DNA of 64,000 bases from Pseudoalteromonas peptidolytica (GCF_012641745.1 NZ_WEHZ01000006.1:124001-188000), one strand, 5' to 3'. Positions 51,450-61,439 are shown, numbered from the stretch's first letter. Numbers and translations are program-made. Notes: generated from the letters alone by a model not told the origin.

Positions 51450-52729
51450 TGGAACAGTTAACGCTTAAGCCTATAACCAAAGTTAGTGGCAGTGTCACGT
51501 TACCTGGCTCTAAAAGCTTATCAAATCGTATTTTGTTGCTTGCGGCATTGTGCGAAGGCACGACAAAAGTGACGAACTTATTGGATAGCGATGACATCCG
51601 CCATATGTTAGGTGCACTGTCTCAATTAGGCGTTGAAGTGACACTAGAAGACGACAACACGGTGGCACTTGTCAAAGGAAATGGTGGTAACTTTATTTCC
51701 CCCGTTGAGCCGTTATTTTTAGGCAATGCTGGTACGGCGTATCGGCCATTAACTGCTGTGCTTGCTGCTATACCCGGTGATTATGAACTGATTGGTGAGC
51801 CGCGAATGGAAGAGCGCCCAATTGGCCATCTTGTTGATGCCATGCAAACGCTTGGTGCAGATATTCAATATCTCAAAAACAAAGATTATCCACCGCTAAA
51901 GATTGTCGGTAAGCAACTTACCGGTGGTGAAGTTGAAATTGACGGCAGTATTTCAAGTCAATTTCTAACAGCACTGCTGATGGCAGCGCCACTTTTCAGT
52001 GGCGATACTAAGATCAGGATTAAAGGTGAACTTGTATCTAAGCCTTATATTGATATTACCATTGGCGTGATGGCTCACTTTGGGGTTCATGTAGAAAACC
52101 ACGATTATCAGTACTTTGTTGTGAAGGCCGGTCAACAGTATCGGTCTCCAGGTACACTCATGGTTGAAGGAGATGCGTCCTCGGCGTCCTATTTTATTGC
52201 TGCCGCTGCCATTGCAGGTGGTGAAATTGAGATCAATGGAGTGGGTAAACAAAGTGTGCAAGGGGACATTGGTTTTGCCAAAGTGATGGAACAGGCTGGT
52301 GCGCATATCGAGTGGTATGATGAACGCATTGTGGTTCGTAAGGGTCAGTTAAATGGTGTAGACATTGATGCCAATGCAATCCCTGATGCGGCAATGACAC
52401 TTGCAACGGTAGCGTTATTTGCCAGTGGCAAAACGGCGATTCGAAATATTTACAACTGGCGTGTTAAAGAAACGGATAGGTTGGCTGCAATGGCGACTGA
52501 ACTAAAAAAGGTTGGTGCGCACGTAGTTGAAGGGCATGATTATATCGAAGTGACTCCTCCTGTTAATTTTAATTTTACAGATGTGGACACATATAACGAT
52601 CATCGTATCGCGATGTGTTTCTCTATGGTTGCGGTAGGAGGGCAATCTATCACTATTAACGACCCTAAGTGTACAGCCAAGACTTTTCCCACTTATTTTT
52701 CAGTACTAGAAAGTATTAGCCAGTACTGA
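51449..52729 (+). CDS. aroA: 3-phosphoshikimate 1-carboxyvinyltransferase (EPSP synthase)
   Basis: Sixth step of the shikimate pathway, joining PEP to shikimate 3-phosphate. The 426-residue protein has [30 protein letters not shown] (class I signature), [13 protein letters not shown] and [13 protein letters not shown], and [10 protein letters not shown] in the catalytic region. The [11 protein letters not shown] form, with Gly and Pro in place, is the glyphosate-sensitive class I type. It starts on the serC stop codon, with AAGGAG upstream inside serC. Confidence 0.96.
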   Translation: MEQLTLKPITKVSGSVTLPGSKSLSNRILLLAALCEGTTKVTNLLDSDDIRHMLGALSQLGVEVTLEDDNTVALVKGNGGNFISPVEPLFLGNAGTAYRPLTAVLAAIPGDYELIGEPRMEERPIGHLVDAMQTLGADIQYLKNKDYPPLKIVGKQLTGGEVEIDGSISSQFLTALLMAAPLFSGDTKIRIKGELVSKPYIDITIGVMAHFGVHVENHDYQYFVVKAGQQYRSPGTLMVEGDASSASYFIAAAAIAGGEIEINGVGKQSVQGDIGFAKVMEQAGAHIEWYDERIVVRKGQLNGVDIDANAIPDAAMTLATVALFASGKTAIRNIYNWRVKETDRLAAMATELKKVGAHVVEGHDYIEVTPPVNFNFTDVDTYNDHRIAMCFSMVAVGGQSITINDPKCTAKTFPTYFSVLESISQY

Positions 52730-52739
52730 GATCTACCTT

Positions 52740-52761
52740 GATGCCGAGTCTCTTCGGCATC
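52740..52761 (+). terminator. Terminator hairpin after aroA
   Basis: GATGCCGA, loop GTCTCT, TCGGCATC, 10 bp past the stop. It is followed by AACTTTCAG, so the T-run is weak. Confidence 0.6.
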
Positions 52762-52978
52762 AACTTTCAGTTTACCTCAGCTAAAAAGTAACCCGTTCTA
52801 ACAATTATTTGTATAAATTTGATGGTTGGTTTTATGCCAAAAGCTTATGTCTTACGGTATTTAATGGCACTAATAATTTGACATATAACAAAAAATGACA
52901 GGTAAATAAGGATATATTCAGCAAATTGACGTATACTGTGCGCCGTCAAATTCAGGTGAGCATTTTTAGGAGGTCTAA

Positions 52979-53695
52979 ATGCAGGCAGCTATGCCAGTTA
53001 TCACCGTAGACGGCCCAAGTGGTTCAGGCAAAGGAACTGTTTGTCGCTTGTTAGCTGAAACATTAAATTGGGAAGTGTTGGACAGTGGTGCGATTTATCG
53101 CGTACTTTCTTTGGCTGCACTACACCACCAAATTGCTACAGACAACGAAGAGGGGTTAGTCCCACTCGCTGCCAATTTGGATGTACAATTTTCAATAGAT
53201 AAAGAAACTAAAAAAAGCAAAATTGTACTTGAAGGTGAAGACGTCACAAACACCATTCGCAATGAAGAAGTTGGTGCGGCAGCATCAAAAATTGCGGCAC
53301 TTCCTCGCGTGAGAGAAGCTTTACTGCGTCGTCAACGTGCTTTTAGAAGCGAAGTAGGTTTGATAGCAGATGGACGTGATATGGGAACGGTTGTGTTCCC
53401 TGACGCAGAGCTCAAAATTTATTTAACGGCAAGCGCAGAAGAACGTGCTCGTAGACGATTTGTTGAGTTGAATGAAAAAGGCCATGATGTTACACTAAGT
53501 GGTCTGTTGGAAGACATTAAAGCTCGCGATGATCGCGATATGAATCGCAAGGTTGCCCCATTAGTGCCTGCCAGTGATGCTATTGTTGTTGACACAACAG
53601 AGCATAACGCTGAGCAAGTGTTCGAACAGGTTATGTCTTTTATCCAAGACGCCATTGTGGCAGGTAAGCTTCCTAAAAGTTGCTTGCCGAAGTAA
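52979..53695 (+). CDS. cmk: Cytidylate kinase
   Basis: Phosphorylates CMP and dCMP. The 238-residue protein has the P-loop GPSGSGKGT (about 12-20), the NMP-binding segment [42 protein letters not shown] and the lid [19 protein letters not shown] precedes the ATG by 7 bases. The cmk-rpsA-ihfB order is conserved in gammaproteobacteria. Confidence 0.96.
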   Translation: MQAAMPVITVDGPSGSGKGTVCRLLAETLNWEVLDSGAIYRVLSLAALHHQIATDNEEGLVPLAANLDVQFSIDKETKKSKIVLEGEDVTNTIRNEEVGAAASKIAALPRVREALLRRQRAFRSEVGLIADGRDMGTVVFPDAELKIYLTASAEERARRRFVELNEKGHDVTLSGLLEDIKARDDRDMNRKVAPLVPASDAIVVDTTEHNAEQVFEQVMSFIQDAIVAGKLPKSCLPK

Positions 53696-53792
53696 TTTTT
53701 TAATGACACAGGCAGGAAGCTAGTGTTTATTTAACAACCCCATGCAGCATGGTTGCTAATTGGTAATTTAACTTTATAGAGACGTATTTAGT

Positions 53793-55460
53793 ATGTCAGA
53801 AAATTTTGCGCAGTTATTTGAAGAAAGCCTACAGGGTTTTGAAGTTGAGCAAGGCTCAATCGTTAAAGGTACAGTAATCGCTATCGAGAACAACGTTGTT
53901 CTTGTTGACGCTGGCCTTAAGTCTGAAAGTGCAATCCCTGCAGAGCAATTCAAAAATGCTGCTGGTGAACTAGAAGTTGCAGTAGGCGACGAAGTAGACG
54001 TAGCACTAGATGCAATCGAAGACGGTTTCGGTGAGACTATCCTTTCTCGTGAAAAAGCTAAGCGTCACGAAGCTTGGATCCGTCTTGAGAAAGCTTGTGA
54101 AGAGCAAGAGACTGTTACTGGTGTTATCAACGGTAAAGTTAAAGGCGGTTTCACAGTTGAAGTTGATTCAATCCGTGCATTCCTACCTGGTTCACTTGTT
54201 GATGTACGTCCAGTTCGCGACACCGCTCACCTTGAAGGTAAAGAGCTAGAGTTCAAAGTAATCAAGCTAGACCAAAAACGCAACAACGTTGTTGTTTCAC
54301 GTCGTGCTGTTATCGAGTCTGAAAACTCTCAAGAGCGTGAAGAACTACTTCAAAACCTTGTTGAAGGTCAAGAAGTTAAAGGTATCGTTAAGAACCTTAC
54401 TGACTACGGTGCATTCGTAGACTTAGGCGGTGTTGACGGTCTTCTACACATCACTGACATGGCTTGGAAGCGTGTTAAGCACCCTTCAGAGATCGTGAAC
54501 GTAGGTGACGAAATCAACGTTAAAGTACTTAAGTTCGACAAAGAGAAGACTCGTGTTTCTCTAGGTCTTAAGCAACTTGGCGAAGATCCATGGGCTGCTA
54601 TCGCTGGTCGTTACCCAGAAGGTGCAAAGCTTACTGGTCGCGTAACTAACCTAACTGACTACGGCTGTTTCGTTGAAATCGAAGAAGGCGTTGAAGGTCT
54701 AGTACACGTTTCAGAAATGGACTGGACTAACAAGAACATCCACCCTTCAAAAGTAGTTTCACTAGGTGATACTGTTGAAGTTATGGTTCTTGAAATTGAC
54801 GAAGAGCGTCGTCGTATTTCTCTTGGTCTTAAGCAGTGTAAAGCTAACCCTTGGCAAGAATTTGCTCGTCTTAACAATAAAGGCGACCAAGTTTCTGGTA
54901 AGATCAAGTCAATCACTGACTTTGGTATCTTCATCGGTCTTGACGGTGGTATTGACGGTCTTGTACACCTATCTGACATCTCTTGGAATACTCCAGGCGA
55001 AGAAGCTGTACGTGAGTACAAGAAAGGTGACGAAATCACAGCTATCGTTTTACAAGTTGACCCAGAGCGTGAGCGTATCTCTCTAGGCGTTAAGCAAATC
55101 GATGCTGATCCATTCACTAACTACCTAGACGCCAACAAAAAAGGTGCTATTGTTAAAGGTAAAGTGACTGAAGTTGACGCTAAAGGCGCAACTGTAGAGC
55201 TAGGTGAAGGCGTTGAAGGTTACATCCGTGTAGCTGACATCGCACAGGAGCGTGTTGAAGACGCAACTGCTGCTGTTTCTGAAGGTGACGAAATCGAAGC
55301 TAAATTTGTAGGTGTTGATCGTAAGAATCGTACTATCAGCCTATCAGTTAAAGCTATCTTCGAAGCTGAAGAAAAAGAAGCTCTAGAGAAGCTTAAGAAA
55401 GAAGAGCCTGCGTTCGAAAACGCAATGGCTGCAGCTTTCAAAAATGCTCAAAAAGACTAA
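53793..55460 (+). CDS. rpsA: 30S ribosomal protein S1
   Basis: Unwinds and delivers mRNA to the 30S subunit. The 555-residue protein contains six S1 RNA-binding domains (about 21-87, 105-171, 192-260, 277-347, 364-434 and 451-520), with repeated motifs such as [37 protein letters not shown] and [19 protein letters not shown]. There is no strong Shine-Dalgarno before the ATG (TAGAGACGTATTTAGT), like the SD-poor, S1-autoregulated leader known in E. coli. Codon use is strongly biased, as expected for a very highly expressed gene. Confidence 0.98.
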   Translation: MSENFAQLFEESLQGFEVEQGSIVKGTVIAIENNVVLVDAGLKSESAIPAEQFKNAAGELEVAVGDEVDVALDAIEDGFGETILSREKAKRHEAWIRLEKACEEQETVTGVINGKVKGGFTVEVDSIRAFLPGSLVDVRPVRDTAHLEGKELEFKVIKLDQKRNNVVVSRRAVIESENSQEREELLQNLVEGQEVKGIVKNLTDYGAFVDLGGVDGLLHITDMAWKRVKHPSEIVNVGDEINVKVLKFDKEKTRVSLGLKQLGEDPWAAIAGRYPEGAKLTGRVTNLTDYGCFVEIEEGVEGLVHVSEMDWTNKNIHPSKVVSLGDTVEVMVLEIDEERRRISLGLKQCKANPWQEFARLNNKGDQVSGKIKSITDFGIFIGLDGGIDGLVHLSDISWNTPGEEAVREYKKGDEITAIVLQVDPERERISLGVKQIDADPFTNYLDANKKGAIVKGKVTEVDAKGATVELGEGVEGYIRVADIAQERVEDATAAVSEGDEIEAKFVGVDRKNRTISLSVKAIFEAEEKEALEKLKKEEPAFENAMAAAFKNAQKD

Positions 55461-55478
55461 TTAATAAGTCTTTACACT

Positions 55479-55501
55479 AGGAAGGGCGCTTAGCCCTTCC
55501 T
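55479..55501 (+). terminator. Hairpin between rpsA and ihfB
   Basis: AGGAAGGGC, loop GCTTA, GCCCTTCCT, followed by TATACCC. A strong stem with no T-run, so it may be partial attenuation or a 3' stabilising structure for rpsA mRNA. Confidence 0.55.
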
Positions 55502-55522
55502 TATACCCTTAAAGGAAACATT

Positions 55523-55813
55523 ATGACAAAGTCTGAATTGATAGAACAACTTGCACTGCAGCACGCTCATGTTCCTGTTAAAGATGTAGAAAATGCGGTA
55601 AAAGAAATCCTTGAACAAATGGCTGGCTCATTATCAGACTCGGAACGCATAGAGATCCGCGGTTTTGGTAGTTTCTCGCTTCATTTCCGTTCACCTCGTA
55701 CTGGTCGTAATCCTAAGACTGGCGAAACAGTTGAATTAGACGGTAAATATGTCCCGCACTTTAAGCCAGGCAAAGAACTGCGCGATAGAGTAAACGAAAG
55801 CTTAAATAATTAA
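55523..55813 (+). CDS. ihfB: Integration host factor beta subunit
   Basis: A DNA-bending nucleoid protein of 96 residues that pairs with IhfA. It begins [11 protein letters not shown] and has the HU/IHF signature region [15 protein letters not shown], the beta-arm [13 protein letters not shown] and the terminal [23 protein letters not shown] precedes the ATG. It follows rpsA, as in E. coli. Confidence 0.97.
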   Translation: MTKSELIEQLALQHAHVPVKDVENAVKEILEQMAGSLSDSERIEIRGFGSFSLHFRSPRTGRNPKTGETVELDGKYVPHFKPGKELRDRVNESLNN

Positions 55814-55830
55814 GTCTAACGGAGCAAAAC

Positions 55831-56094
55831 TTGGTTGCAGTATTGAAAAAGGGATTAGCTGTTGTTGCCATACTGATTGCATTTTTAGTTGGAACACAAA
55901 ATCCACAAGTAGTTGGTGTCAATTTTGTAATTGCAAGTGCAGAGTTACCACTCGCAACCTTAATGAGCATTTGTTTAGCGTTTGGAATAATGATTGGCTT
56001 ATTGGTAACCGCACCGGTTTTATCTAAGCTTAAATGGCAGAACCATCGCCTAAAAAAAAGTAATAGTAAGCTTAGCCAAGCAACCGAACGCTAG
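55831..56094 (+). CDS. lapA: Lipopolysaccharide assembly protein A
   Basis: An 87-residue inner-membrane protein with two hydrophobic helices (KKGLAVVAILIAFLVGTQ and LATLMSICLAFGIMIGLLVTAPVL) and a basic C-terminal coiled-coil tail. LapA works with LapB in regulating LpxC and LPS assembly. The start is TTG at 55831, with ACGGAG 8 bases upstream. It is 2 bp from lapB, in the conserved ihfB-lapAB-pyrF order. Confidence 0.9.
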   Translation: MVAVLKKGLAVVAILIAFLVGTQNPQVVGVNFVIASAELPLATLMSICLAFGIMIGLLVTAPVLSKLKWQNHRLKKSNSKLSQATER

Positions 56095-56096
56095 TC

Positions 56097-57233
56097 ATGA
56101 TCGAGCTGCTGTTTTTATTACTACCTGTGGCCGCTGCATACGGTTATGTTATGGGTAAAAATAGTGCTAAAAATCAAGCTCTAGAACAAAGCAGGCAGAT
56201 CACCTCAGAATATAGTAAAGGCCTGAAGTTCCTATTAGATAGAGAGGAAGATCAAGGTCTTGAACATCTTACCAAACTTTTAGAAGTCTCTGCAGATTCA
56301 GTAGATCATTATCTTACCCTTGCATCTTTATTTAGGAAGCGAGGAGAGCTAGATAGAGCAATCAAAATTCATGAACTGTTACTTAAACAGCCAAATCTTG
56401 ATGAAGAAGTTGTTAAATCATGCCGTTTAGAACTTGCTCAAGATTACATATTGGCAGGTTTATTAGATAGTGCCGAGGAGCACTTAGTTATTCTAGTAAA
56501 ATTGGGTTTTAAAGAGGCGCTTGATCCGATTTTAAACCTCTACTCTCAAACTAGAGACTGGCGTAAAGGAATGCATATGTATGAGGCGCATTCTGAGTTA
56601 TTCAAAAAAAATTCCCATTGTGCAACGATTGCAAATTTTTACTGTGAAGCTGCCGTTCTCGAAAATAATCCAAGCTTATTTGAAAAGGCGACCTCTCTTG
56701 CCCATGAAACGGTTAGACCTCTTTATGAAATGGGAAAAGATGCGTATAAACACGATGACTATGTTAAGTGTATATATTATTGGCGTAAACTTGTAAGTCA
56801 GTTTGTATTTATGGCTCCTCTAGTGTTAGAAGAGCTTGAATCTTGTTATGTTAAATTAAACATTCACGAACAGTTCTTTGAGTTGATATCTGAGTTATTA
56901 GAGAAAGGTGGGGTATTGATTAGAATAAAGTTTTGCCAAGGTATGGTAAGACAAGGGAAAATCTCAGAGGCCGTAGAGTTTCTAACTGATAGTTTAAAGC
57001 GTGAACCATCAATTAGAGGCTTTAGTTATTTGCTACAACTTTTAAGTGGTAAAGATGCTAAAATTGATCACGTATTGCAAGAAATTGATAAACTGGTTAA
57101 GTCTTATATTGCGACTAAACCAAATTATCAATGTGGTCATTGTGGGTTTACAAGCCATACGATGTATTGGTTATGTCCCTCATGTAAACACTGGGAGTCT
57201 CTTGCTCCAAGCCGTGGATTAGACGGTTATTAA
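56097..57233 (+). CDS. lapB: Lipopolysaccharide assembly protein B
   Basis: A 378-residue membrane-anchored adaptor that presents LpxC to FtsH and coordinates LPS synthesis. The N-terminal helix [20 protein letters not shown] is followed by TPR repeats (about 35-330) and a rubredoxin-like metal site with Cys346, Cys349, Cys360 and Cys363 (CGHCGF...CPSC). It follows lapA after 2 bp and precedes pyrF. All metal ligands are present. Confidence 0.95.
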   Translation: MIELLFLLLPVAAAYGYVMGKNSAKNQALEQSRQITSEYSKGLKFLLDREEDQGLEHLTKLLEVSADSVDHYLTLASLFRKRGELDRAIKIHELLLKQPNLDEEVVKSCRLELAQDYILAGLLDSAEEHLVILVKLGFKEALDPILNLYSQTRDWRKGMHMYEAHSELFKKNSHCATIANFYCEAAVLENNPSLFEKATSLAHETVRPLYEMGKDAYKHDDYVKCIYYWRKLVSQFVFMAPLVLEELESCYVKLNIHEQFFELISELLEKGGVLIRIKFCQGMVRQGKISEAVEFLTDSLKREPSIRGFSYLLQLLSGKDAKIDHVLQEIDKLVKSYIATKPNYQCGHCGFTSHTMYWLCPSCKHWESLAPSRGLDGY

Positions 57234-57261
57234 ATTTTTGATTTGGCCAAATAGGGTAACT

Positions 57262-57972
57262 ATGTCGACACAAGATTTTAAAAAGGTTTTGATTGCGCTT
57301 GATTATAATAATGAAGACACTGCATTATCATTTGTTTCTCAACTTTCACCTGACGAATGCCGATTGAAAGTGGGTAAAGAAATGTTTACCTATTTTGGCC
57401 CACAGTTTGTAAAAAAACTTGTAGACATGGACTTTGATGTATTCTTGGACCTAAAGTTTCACGATATTCCCAATACAGTCGCAAAAGCAGTAGCAGCTGC
57501 TGCTGAGCTAGGGGTATGGATGGTGAATGTTCATGCAAGTGGTGGTCATGAAATGATGTCAAAGGCGAAAGAAGCCTTAACAGTCTACGGTGATAAAGCA
57601 CCGCTACTTATTGCCGTTACAGTCTTAACCAGTATGGATCAGGGCCAATTGCTTAAACTTGGAATTGAAAAGACTCCGCAAGAGCAAGTGCTATATTTAG
57701 CAAAACTTGCAAAGGAGTCAGGTCTTGATGGAGTCGTTTGTTCTGCACAAGAAGCCGAATTGTTAAAACGTGAGCTTGGTGAAGAGTTTAAACTTATCAC
57801 TCCAGGGATCCGACCAGCAGGAACTGATGCTGGTGACCAAAAACGCATTATGACACCACAAAAAGCTGTGCAAGCAGGGAGTGACTATCTCGTTATCGGT
57901 CGTCCTATCACACAAGCTAAAGATCCAGCAGCAGCACTAAAAGCGGTTAACGATAGTATTGTAGCTTCATAA
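57262..57972 (+). CDS. pyrF: Orotidine 5'-phosphate decarboxylase
   Basis: Last step of UMP synthesis. The 236-residue TIM-barrel has [13 protein letters not shown] at the start, the catalytic [14 protein letters not shown] array, VHASGGHEM and PGIRPAG, and ends with [15 protein letters not shown]. The start is the ATG at 57262 with AGGG upstream; an in-frame extension to 57238 has no ribosome site. It ends the long collinear block and is followed by a strong terminator shared with the convergent repeat-protein gene. Confidence 0.96.
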   Translation: MSTQDFKKVLIALDYNNEDTALSFVSQLSPDECRLKVGKEMFTYFGPQFVKKLVDMDFDVFLDLKFHDIPNTVAKAVAAAAELGVWMVNVHASGGHEMMSKAKEALTVYGDKAPLLIAVTVLTSMDQGQLLKLGIEKTPQEQVLYLAKLAKESGLDGVVCSAQEAELLKRELGEEFKLITPGIRPAGTDAGDQKRIMTPQKAVQAGSDYLVIGRPITQAKDPAAALKAVNDSIVAS

Positions 57973-57995
57973 CAAAATACTGTTATACAACGAAG

Positions 57996-58028
57996 AAAAA
58001 GCCAACGCTCCATGAGCGTTGGCTTTTT
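57996..58028. terminator. Bidirectional terminator between pyrF and the GTGDSF-repeat gene
   Basis: Perfect 15-bp stem AAAAAGCCAACGCTC / GAGCGTTGGCTTTTT with loop CAT and flanking A- and T-runs. Confidence 0.92.
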
Positions 58029-58886
58029 TTATTGTCCTAGCTTTAAGTCACAGCCATAAGCATAGTAATAATCTTCAGAGAGATATTGCGCGTATACTCT
58101 TGTCTTATTATTTTTATTGATGTACCAATCACCCATAAAGGTATAATTTGGATCATCGCTTGCTTTAAAAACGAACTTCTCTAATTTATGAGTATCAGTA
58201 GCACCGAGCTTCAAAGTTAAAATATTTTTCTTAACTTTGTAATTGCCTCTAACAATAAAGTCTGCACCTCTATAAATCTCTGTTTGTTCAGTCGCTCTAG
58301 CTATAACTAAGTTTTTATTTGTTCTTACACAGATGTCATAAAGAGGGGATTTAAATCCATATTGCTCATATTCAATAACTAATACGCCTTTGGTTATTTC
58401 AGCACTAGAATATGGAAACGTTGAACTACCAGCTGAATCACCAGTACCAAACGAGTCACCAGTACCAAATGAATCGCCAGTACCAAATGAATCGCCAGTA
58501 CCAAATGAATCGCCAGTACCAAATGAATCGCCAGTACCAAATGAATCGCCAGTACCAAATGAATCGCCAGTACCAAATGAATCGCCAGTACCAAATGAAT
58601 CACCGGTACCAAATGAATCGCCAGTACCAAATGAATCACCGGTACCAAATGAGTCACCAGTACCAAATGAGTCACCGGTACCAAATGAGTCACCGGTACC
58701 AAATGAGTCACCTGCACCAAATGAGTCACCTGTGCTAAATATATCGGCGCTATATTCAGAGCCTAGTTGATATGCAGCACTATGTTGCGTGGTTTCTCTG
58801 ATATTGTCCGCAGCAGAAGCTACTGATTGAGTAGTGTTTACCAAAACAACTGATAGGGGTAACACTGCTAAGATGTTGAATTTCAT
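58029..58886 (-). CDS. Exported protein with 16 tandem GTGDSF repeats and a C-terminal beta-rich domain
   Basis: I do not recognise the family. The 285-residue protein has a signal peptide ([25 protein letters not shown]), a short linker, then 16 units of GTGDSF (about residues 53-150; the first reads GAGDSF after a degenerate STGDSF). The last ~130 residues, from [14 protein letters not shown], look beta-rich ([35 protein letters not shown]). They contain two cysteines (YDICVR and YGCDL) that could form a disulfide. Every repeat offers Thr and Ser. Its ATG overlaps the stop of a MAF/DUF115 glycosyltransferase-like gene (TAATG), so the two are co-translated. I infer that it may be a substrate for that enzyme. 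Confidence 0.85.
   Translation of the reverse strand: MKFNILAVLPLSVVLVNTTQSVASAADNIRETTQHSAAYQLGSEYSADIFSTGDSFGAGDSFGTGDSFGTGDSFGTGDSFGTGDSFGTGDSFGTGDSFGTGDSFGTGDSFGTGDSFGTGDSFGTGDSFGTGDSFGTGDSFGTGDSFGTGDSAGSSTFPYSSAEITKGVLVIEYEQYGFKSPLYDICVRTNKNLVIARATEQTEIYRGADFIVRGNYKVKKNILTLKLGATDTHKLEKFVFKASDDPNYTFMGDWYINKNNKTRVYAQYLSEDYYYAYGCDLKLGQ
58441..58728 (-). repeat. Tandem array of 16 x 18 bp encoding GTGDSF
   Basis: Sixteen gap-free 18-bp units on the plus strand, consensus CCAGTACCAAATGAATCG. Units 2-8 (58459-58584) are identical. Later units carry synonymous changes (GGT for AGT, TCA for TCG, GAG for GAA), and a decayed seventeenth unit follows at 58729-58746. The pattern fits recent expansion by slippage or recombination. 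The 18-bp unit always keeps the frame. Confidence 0.97.
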
Positions 58887-60685
58887 TATCTATCCTTACT
58901 TAAATTTATAATTTCTTGCTTTATTTCTTTGATAGCTCTTATAAGATCTTCCTTTACTTCTTTTATATATATATCCTCACTATTTTTTGATATGTGATTT
59001 GTGTGGTTTTGTATTGAAAACAAAATATATTTAAGACTTCCTGATAGAAGGATCATTGCAGCTCTATCATAGGTATTTTCCTCTAACTCTCTGATAGTTT
59101 TTGAAAGTCCGTTAACAACGTCCTCATAGGTAAAAGAAGATTCTATCTTTATATTTAGTTTATCTATTATTTCAATCATAGATATGAGGTTTATGTTTAT
59201 AACTTCACGAGTAGAGTTGATAGCTTTAAATGTAGAAAGTGTATTTAAAAAATATTCATTATTATATTTAGCGGCATCGCATGGGAGTTTCTGAGTAGGC
59301 AACGCACCATCTATTTTTGCGCCAATACCTATGTTGTAAACTTTAACTTTTTTATTTGCTTTGAATAAAGACTCCAATGCTTTTTTTGATTCATTAAATA
59401 TCCTTGTCGTAAGTACTTTATCGGTATTATTTCCTTTTACATAAAAGCTACCTTTAAATTTGGATTTACTTAGGCGGTCACTCTCATTGTAGTATTGAGA
59501 ATGTATACTATGATGTTCTTTTTCATCAATAAACCCGTAGTCACATCCAGACAATATAATTTTCTCAACTCCCATGTAGATTAGCGCTGCGGCAGCTGCA
59601 TTTGTTACCGTTGGATTACAGTGATACAAAAGATCAACATTATTGCTTAGCTTTATTATTTCTGATGCTGAATCGTTAGCTTTGAAAAAAACAAGTTTAT
59701 TTTTAAATAAAGATAATGTTTTTGGTGAAACAGTGTTTAATGTCAGCAAAACTGTATTTTTTAATGCCGGATCACTTAGATAACGCTCTTTCAACGTGTG
59801 ATTACTTTCAGTTCTTTCCATTTCTACATGTATATGCGGAGTGATATTATTTTTTAGTAAGCTAGCTAAAGAGGTACCACAGGAAACGATTAGGCCTTTA
59901 AAGCTTTTTATATCTTGGATGACTAAGTCTAATGATGGGCCGTTTCCAACAATTAATGCTGTTGTGTCAGAAAAGCAAGAGAAGTCCGATTTTTTAAACA
60001 CTCTTAAGCTATCATTATTTGCTAACGTGTGTCTTATACCTATGATTTCATCTTCGGCATATCCCCACATGCTTACAAGAGAATTTCTCCACTCTGTGAA
60101 GTGTTCATATATTTCGTCAAAAAGACCGTTGTTATAGTGCCGATACAAGCTAATGTCAGCAAGTATTCCACAATGCCGCTCGGTTAAGTACTGTTTTACC
60201 TGAAATAGAAATGATGAGTAGTTTTGACACTGTAGAACTTTTAAGTTCCCACCTCTTTTTATACATGTTTCGCGTATAAAACTGAGATCTATATTGTTGT
60301 TCGCAATAGTTGCTAACTCTTTGTTATTTTCGATAACAATTACATCTACGTAATTTAACTTCTCAAGTAACAGTGGTATATGGTAACCAGCACCCAACCC
60401 CAGCACTATTAAGGTACTTCTGTTGGGGATTGAATTTGCCCTAAAGCCAAGCTTTTTTGCCACATCATAAGATTTTTTTATAAACCGCTGATGCGAAAAC
60501 TGGTTACTATTTCTGGAAAAGCTTAAGGAAAGGTGTGTGGGTTGTTTAAAAAATAATTCGACCTGCTGCTTACATGCGGTTTTTGCATCGCCGCCATAAA
60601 ACGTTGTCTCGATTTGCTGTAATGCATTTTCATCAAGACAGGAAGATACTTTGAATTTAAGATTACTGCCTTCAGTGAATTCCAT
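58886..60685 (-). CDS. MAF/DUF115-family glycosyltransferase-like protein (6-HMP pyrophosphokinase MptE-like domain)
   Basis: A 599-residue soluble protein. The N-terminal part (about 20-210) has a Rossmann-like LIVLGLGAGYHIPLLL and DVIVIENN. The central DUF115/MAF domain (about 240-410) has TALIVGNGPSLD, IVSCGTSLASLLKNNITPHIHVEMER, CNPTVTNAAAAALIYMG and KIILSGCDYGF. The C-terminal 130 residues are helical. MAF proteins transfer nonulosonic acids such as pseudaminic acid to flagellin Ser/Thr. No flagellar or sugar-nucleotide gene is in this window. It overlaps by one base the GTGDSF-repeat gene. The gene is visibly more AT-rich than the flanking core genes, suggesting separate ancestry. Confidence 0.85.
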   Translation of the reverse strand: MEFTEGSNLKFKVSSCLDENALQQIETTFYGGDAKTACKQQVELFFKQPTHLSLSFSRNSNQFSHQRFIKKSYDVAKKLGFRANSIPNRSTLIVLGLGAGYHIPLLLEKLNYVDVIVIENNKELATIANNNIDLSFIRETCIKRGGNLKVLQCQNYSSFLFQVKQYLTERHCGILADISLYRHYNNGLFDEIYEHFTEWRNSLVSMWGYAEDEIIGIRHTLANNDSLRVFKKSDFSCFSDTTALIVGNGPSLDLVIQDIKSFKGLIVSCGTSLASLLKNNITPHIHVEMERTESNHTLKERYLSDPALKNTVLLTLNTVSPKTLSLFKNKLVFFKANDSASEIIKLSNNVDLLYHCNPTVTNAAAAALIYMGVEKIILSGCDYGFIDEKEHHSIHSQYYNESDRLSKSKFKGSFYVKGNNTDKVLTTRIFNESKKALESLFKANKKVKVYNIGIGAKIDGALPTQKLPCDAAKYNNEYFLNTLSTFKAINSTREVININLISMIEIIDKLNIKIESSFTYEDVVNGLSKTIRELEENTYDRAAMILLSGSLKYILFSIQNHTNHISKNSEDIYIKEVKEDLIRAIKEIKQEIINLSKDR

Positions 60686-61034
60686 ATACTTTCTATTCCA
60701 TTTGAACTTTCAACTCTGCCGCGATTTTATAATTTTATTGCTTTTATTTAAAGTATTCATATTACTATCAATAACGGTTACCTTCTAAGCTACAGTGAAA
60801 TTCATCAATTCCTGAAAAAGTTGAGAAGGGTAACTTATCGACACTTATCCTGAAATTTACGAAATATTTATCGAAATATTATGACATCAAGCTAATTAAA
60901 TAAATTATATACACTCAAAGTTTGCGAATAACTCTAGCTTGCTTTTGCTACTACACAAGGTTGAAATAGAGTAAAACGATTATTCTTTCACCAGTCCCAA
61001 ATTAACATTAACTCAGTTTAGTGTGCAAATGTAG

Positions 61035-61230
61035 TCAGTTGGATAAATTGTCCAACAGCTTATAAATCTCTGTCATACATAGGCTCTTTTCATCATCAAC
61101 TAATAGATTTAATAACGTCATATTTGTTGCATTTAACTGCCACAAATTTTTAGCTTCTCTGACTTTTTTACCTCGTATAGTGACATCCGCCATGCAAAAT
61201 GCAATGGCTTGATATTGATAGGCAATACTA
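61035..61230 (-). pseudogene. Gene remnant or short ORF truncated by a dispersed repeat
   Basis: Minus-strand frame ending in TGA at 61035-61037. It reads ISIAYQYQAIAFCMADV..., then TIRGKKVREAKNLWQLN, ...TLLNLLVDDEKSLCM and TEIYKLLDNLSN. Composition and helical pattern look coding. An ATG at 61193 would give 52 residues. The frame runs without a stop into repeat copy E, which probably removed the true N-terminus. The family is unrecognised. Confidence 0.4.
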
Positions 61231-61439
61231 ATACCAATTTGACTTAATACTTGCTCAATTTGAAGGAGTAAATCTGACGCTAACCACGTTAAAAATTTCT
61301 TATTTAGAACAACTAAATAGCAAAATTTTTGCCTTGCCTACAGGACGTAGGTACCTCGGCGTGAGCAGGACGCGGAAGCGGTGTTATCGACAAGATTTTC
61401 TGGCCTCAAAGTAGACCACTTAATTAAGAAAGTTGGTAT
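61231..61439 (+). repeat. Dispersed palindromic repeat, copy E (with about 47-bp extra segment)
   Basis: Left end ATACCAATTTGACTTAATACTTGC and right end AGTTGGTAT match copies A and D. Between GCCT and GTTATCGACAAG it carries about 47 extra bases (ctacaggacgtaggtacctcggcg...). A related piece is seen in copy B, so at least two subfamilies exist. The right end lies 51 bp before the cpdB ATG. Confidence 0.85.

Noticed and set aside
58441..58728. CRISPR-like array
   Set aside because: The units are contiguous 18-bp tandem repeats without spacers and are in frame within a protein gene.
58390..58770. Long open frames on the plus strand and in another minus frame through the GTGDSF array (NESPVP-like, VTHLVP-like and YQMNRQ-like repeats)
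   Set aside because: An 18-bp repeat without stops is open in several frames by necessity. Only the minus frame 58886-58029 has a signal peptide, unique flanking domains and coupling to an upstream gene.
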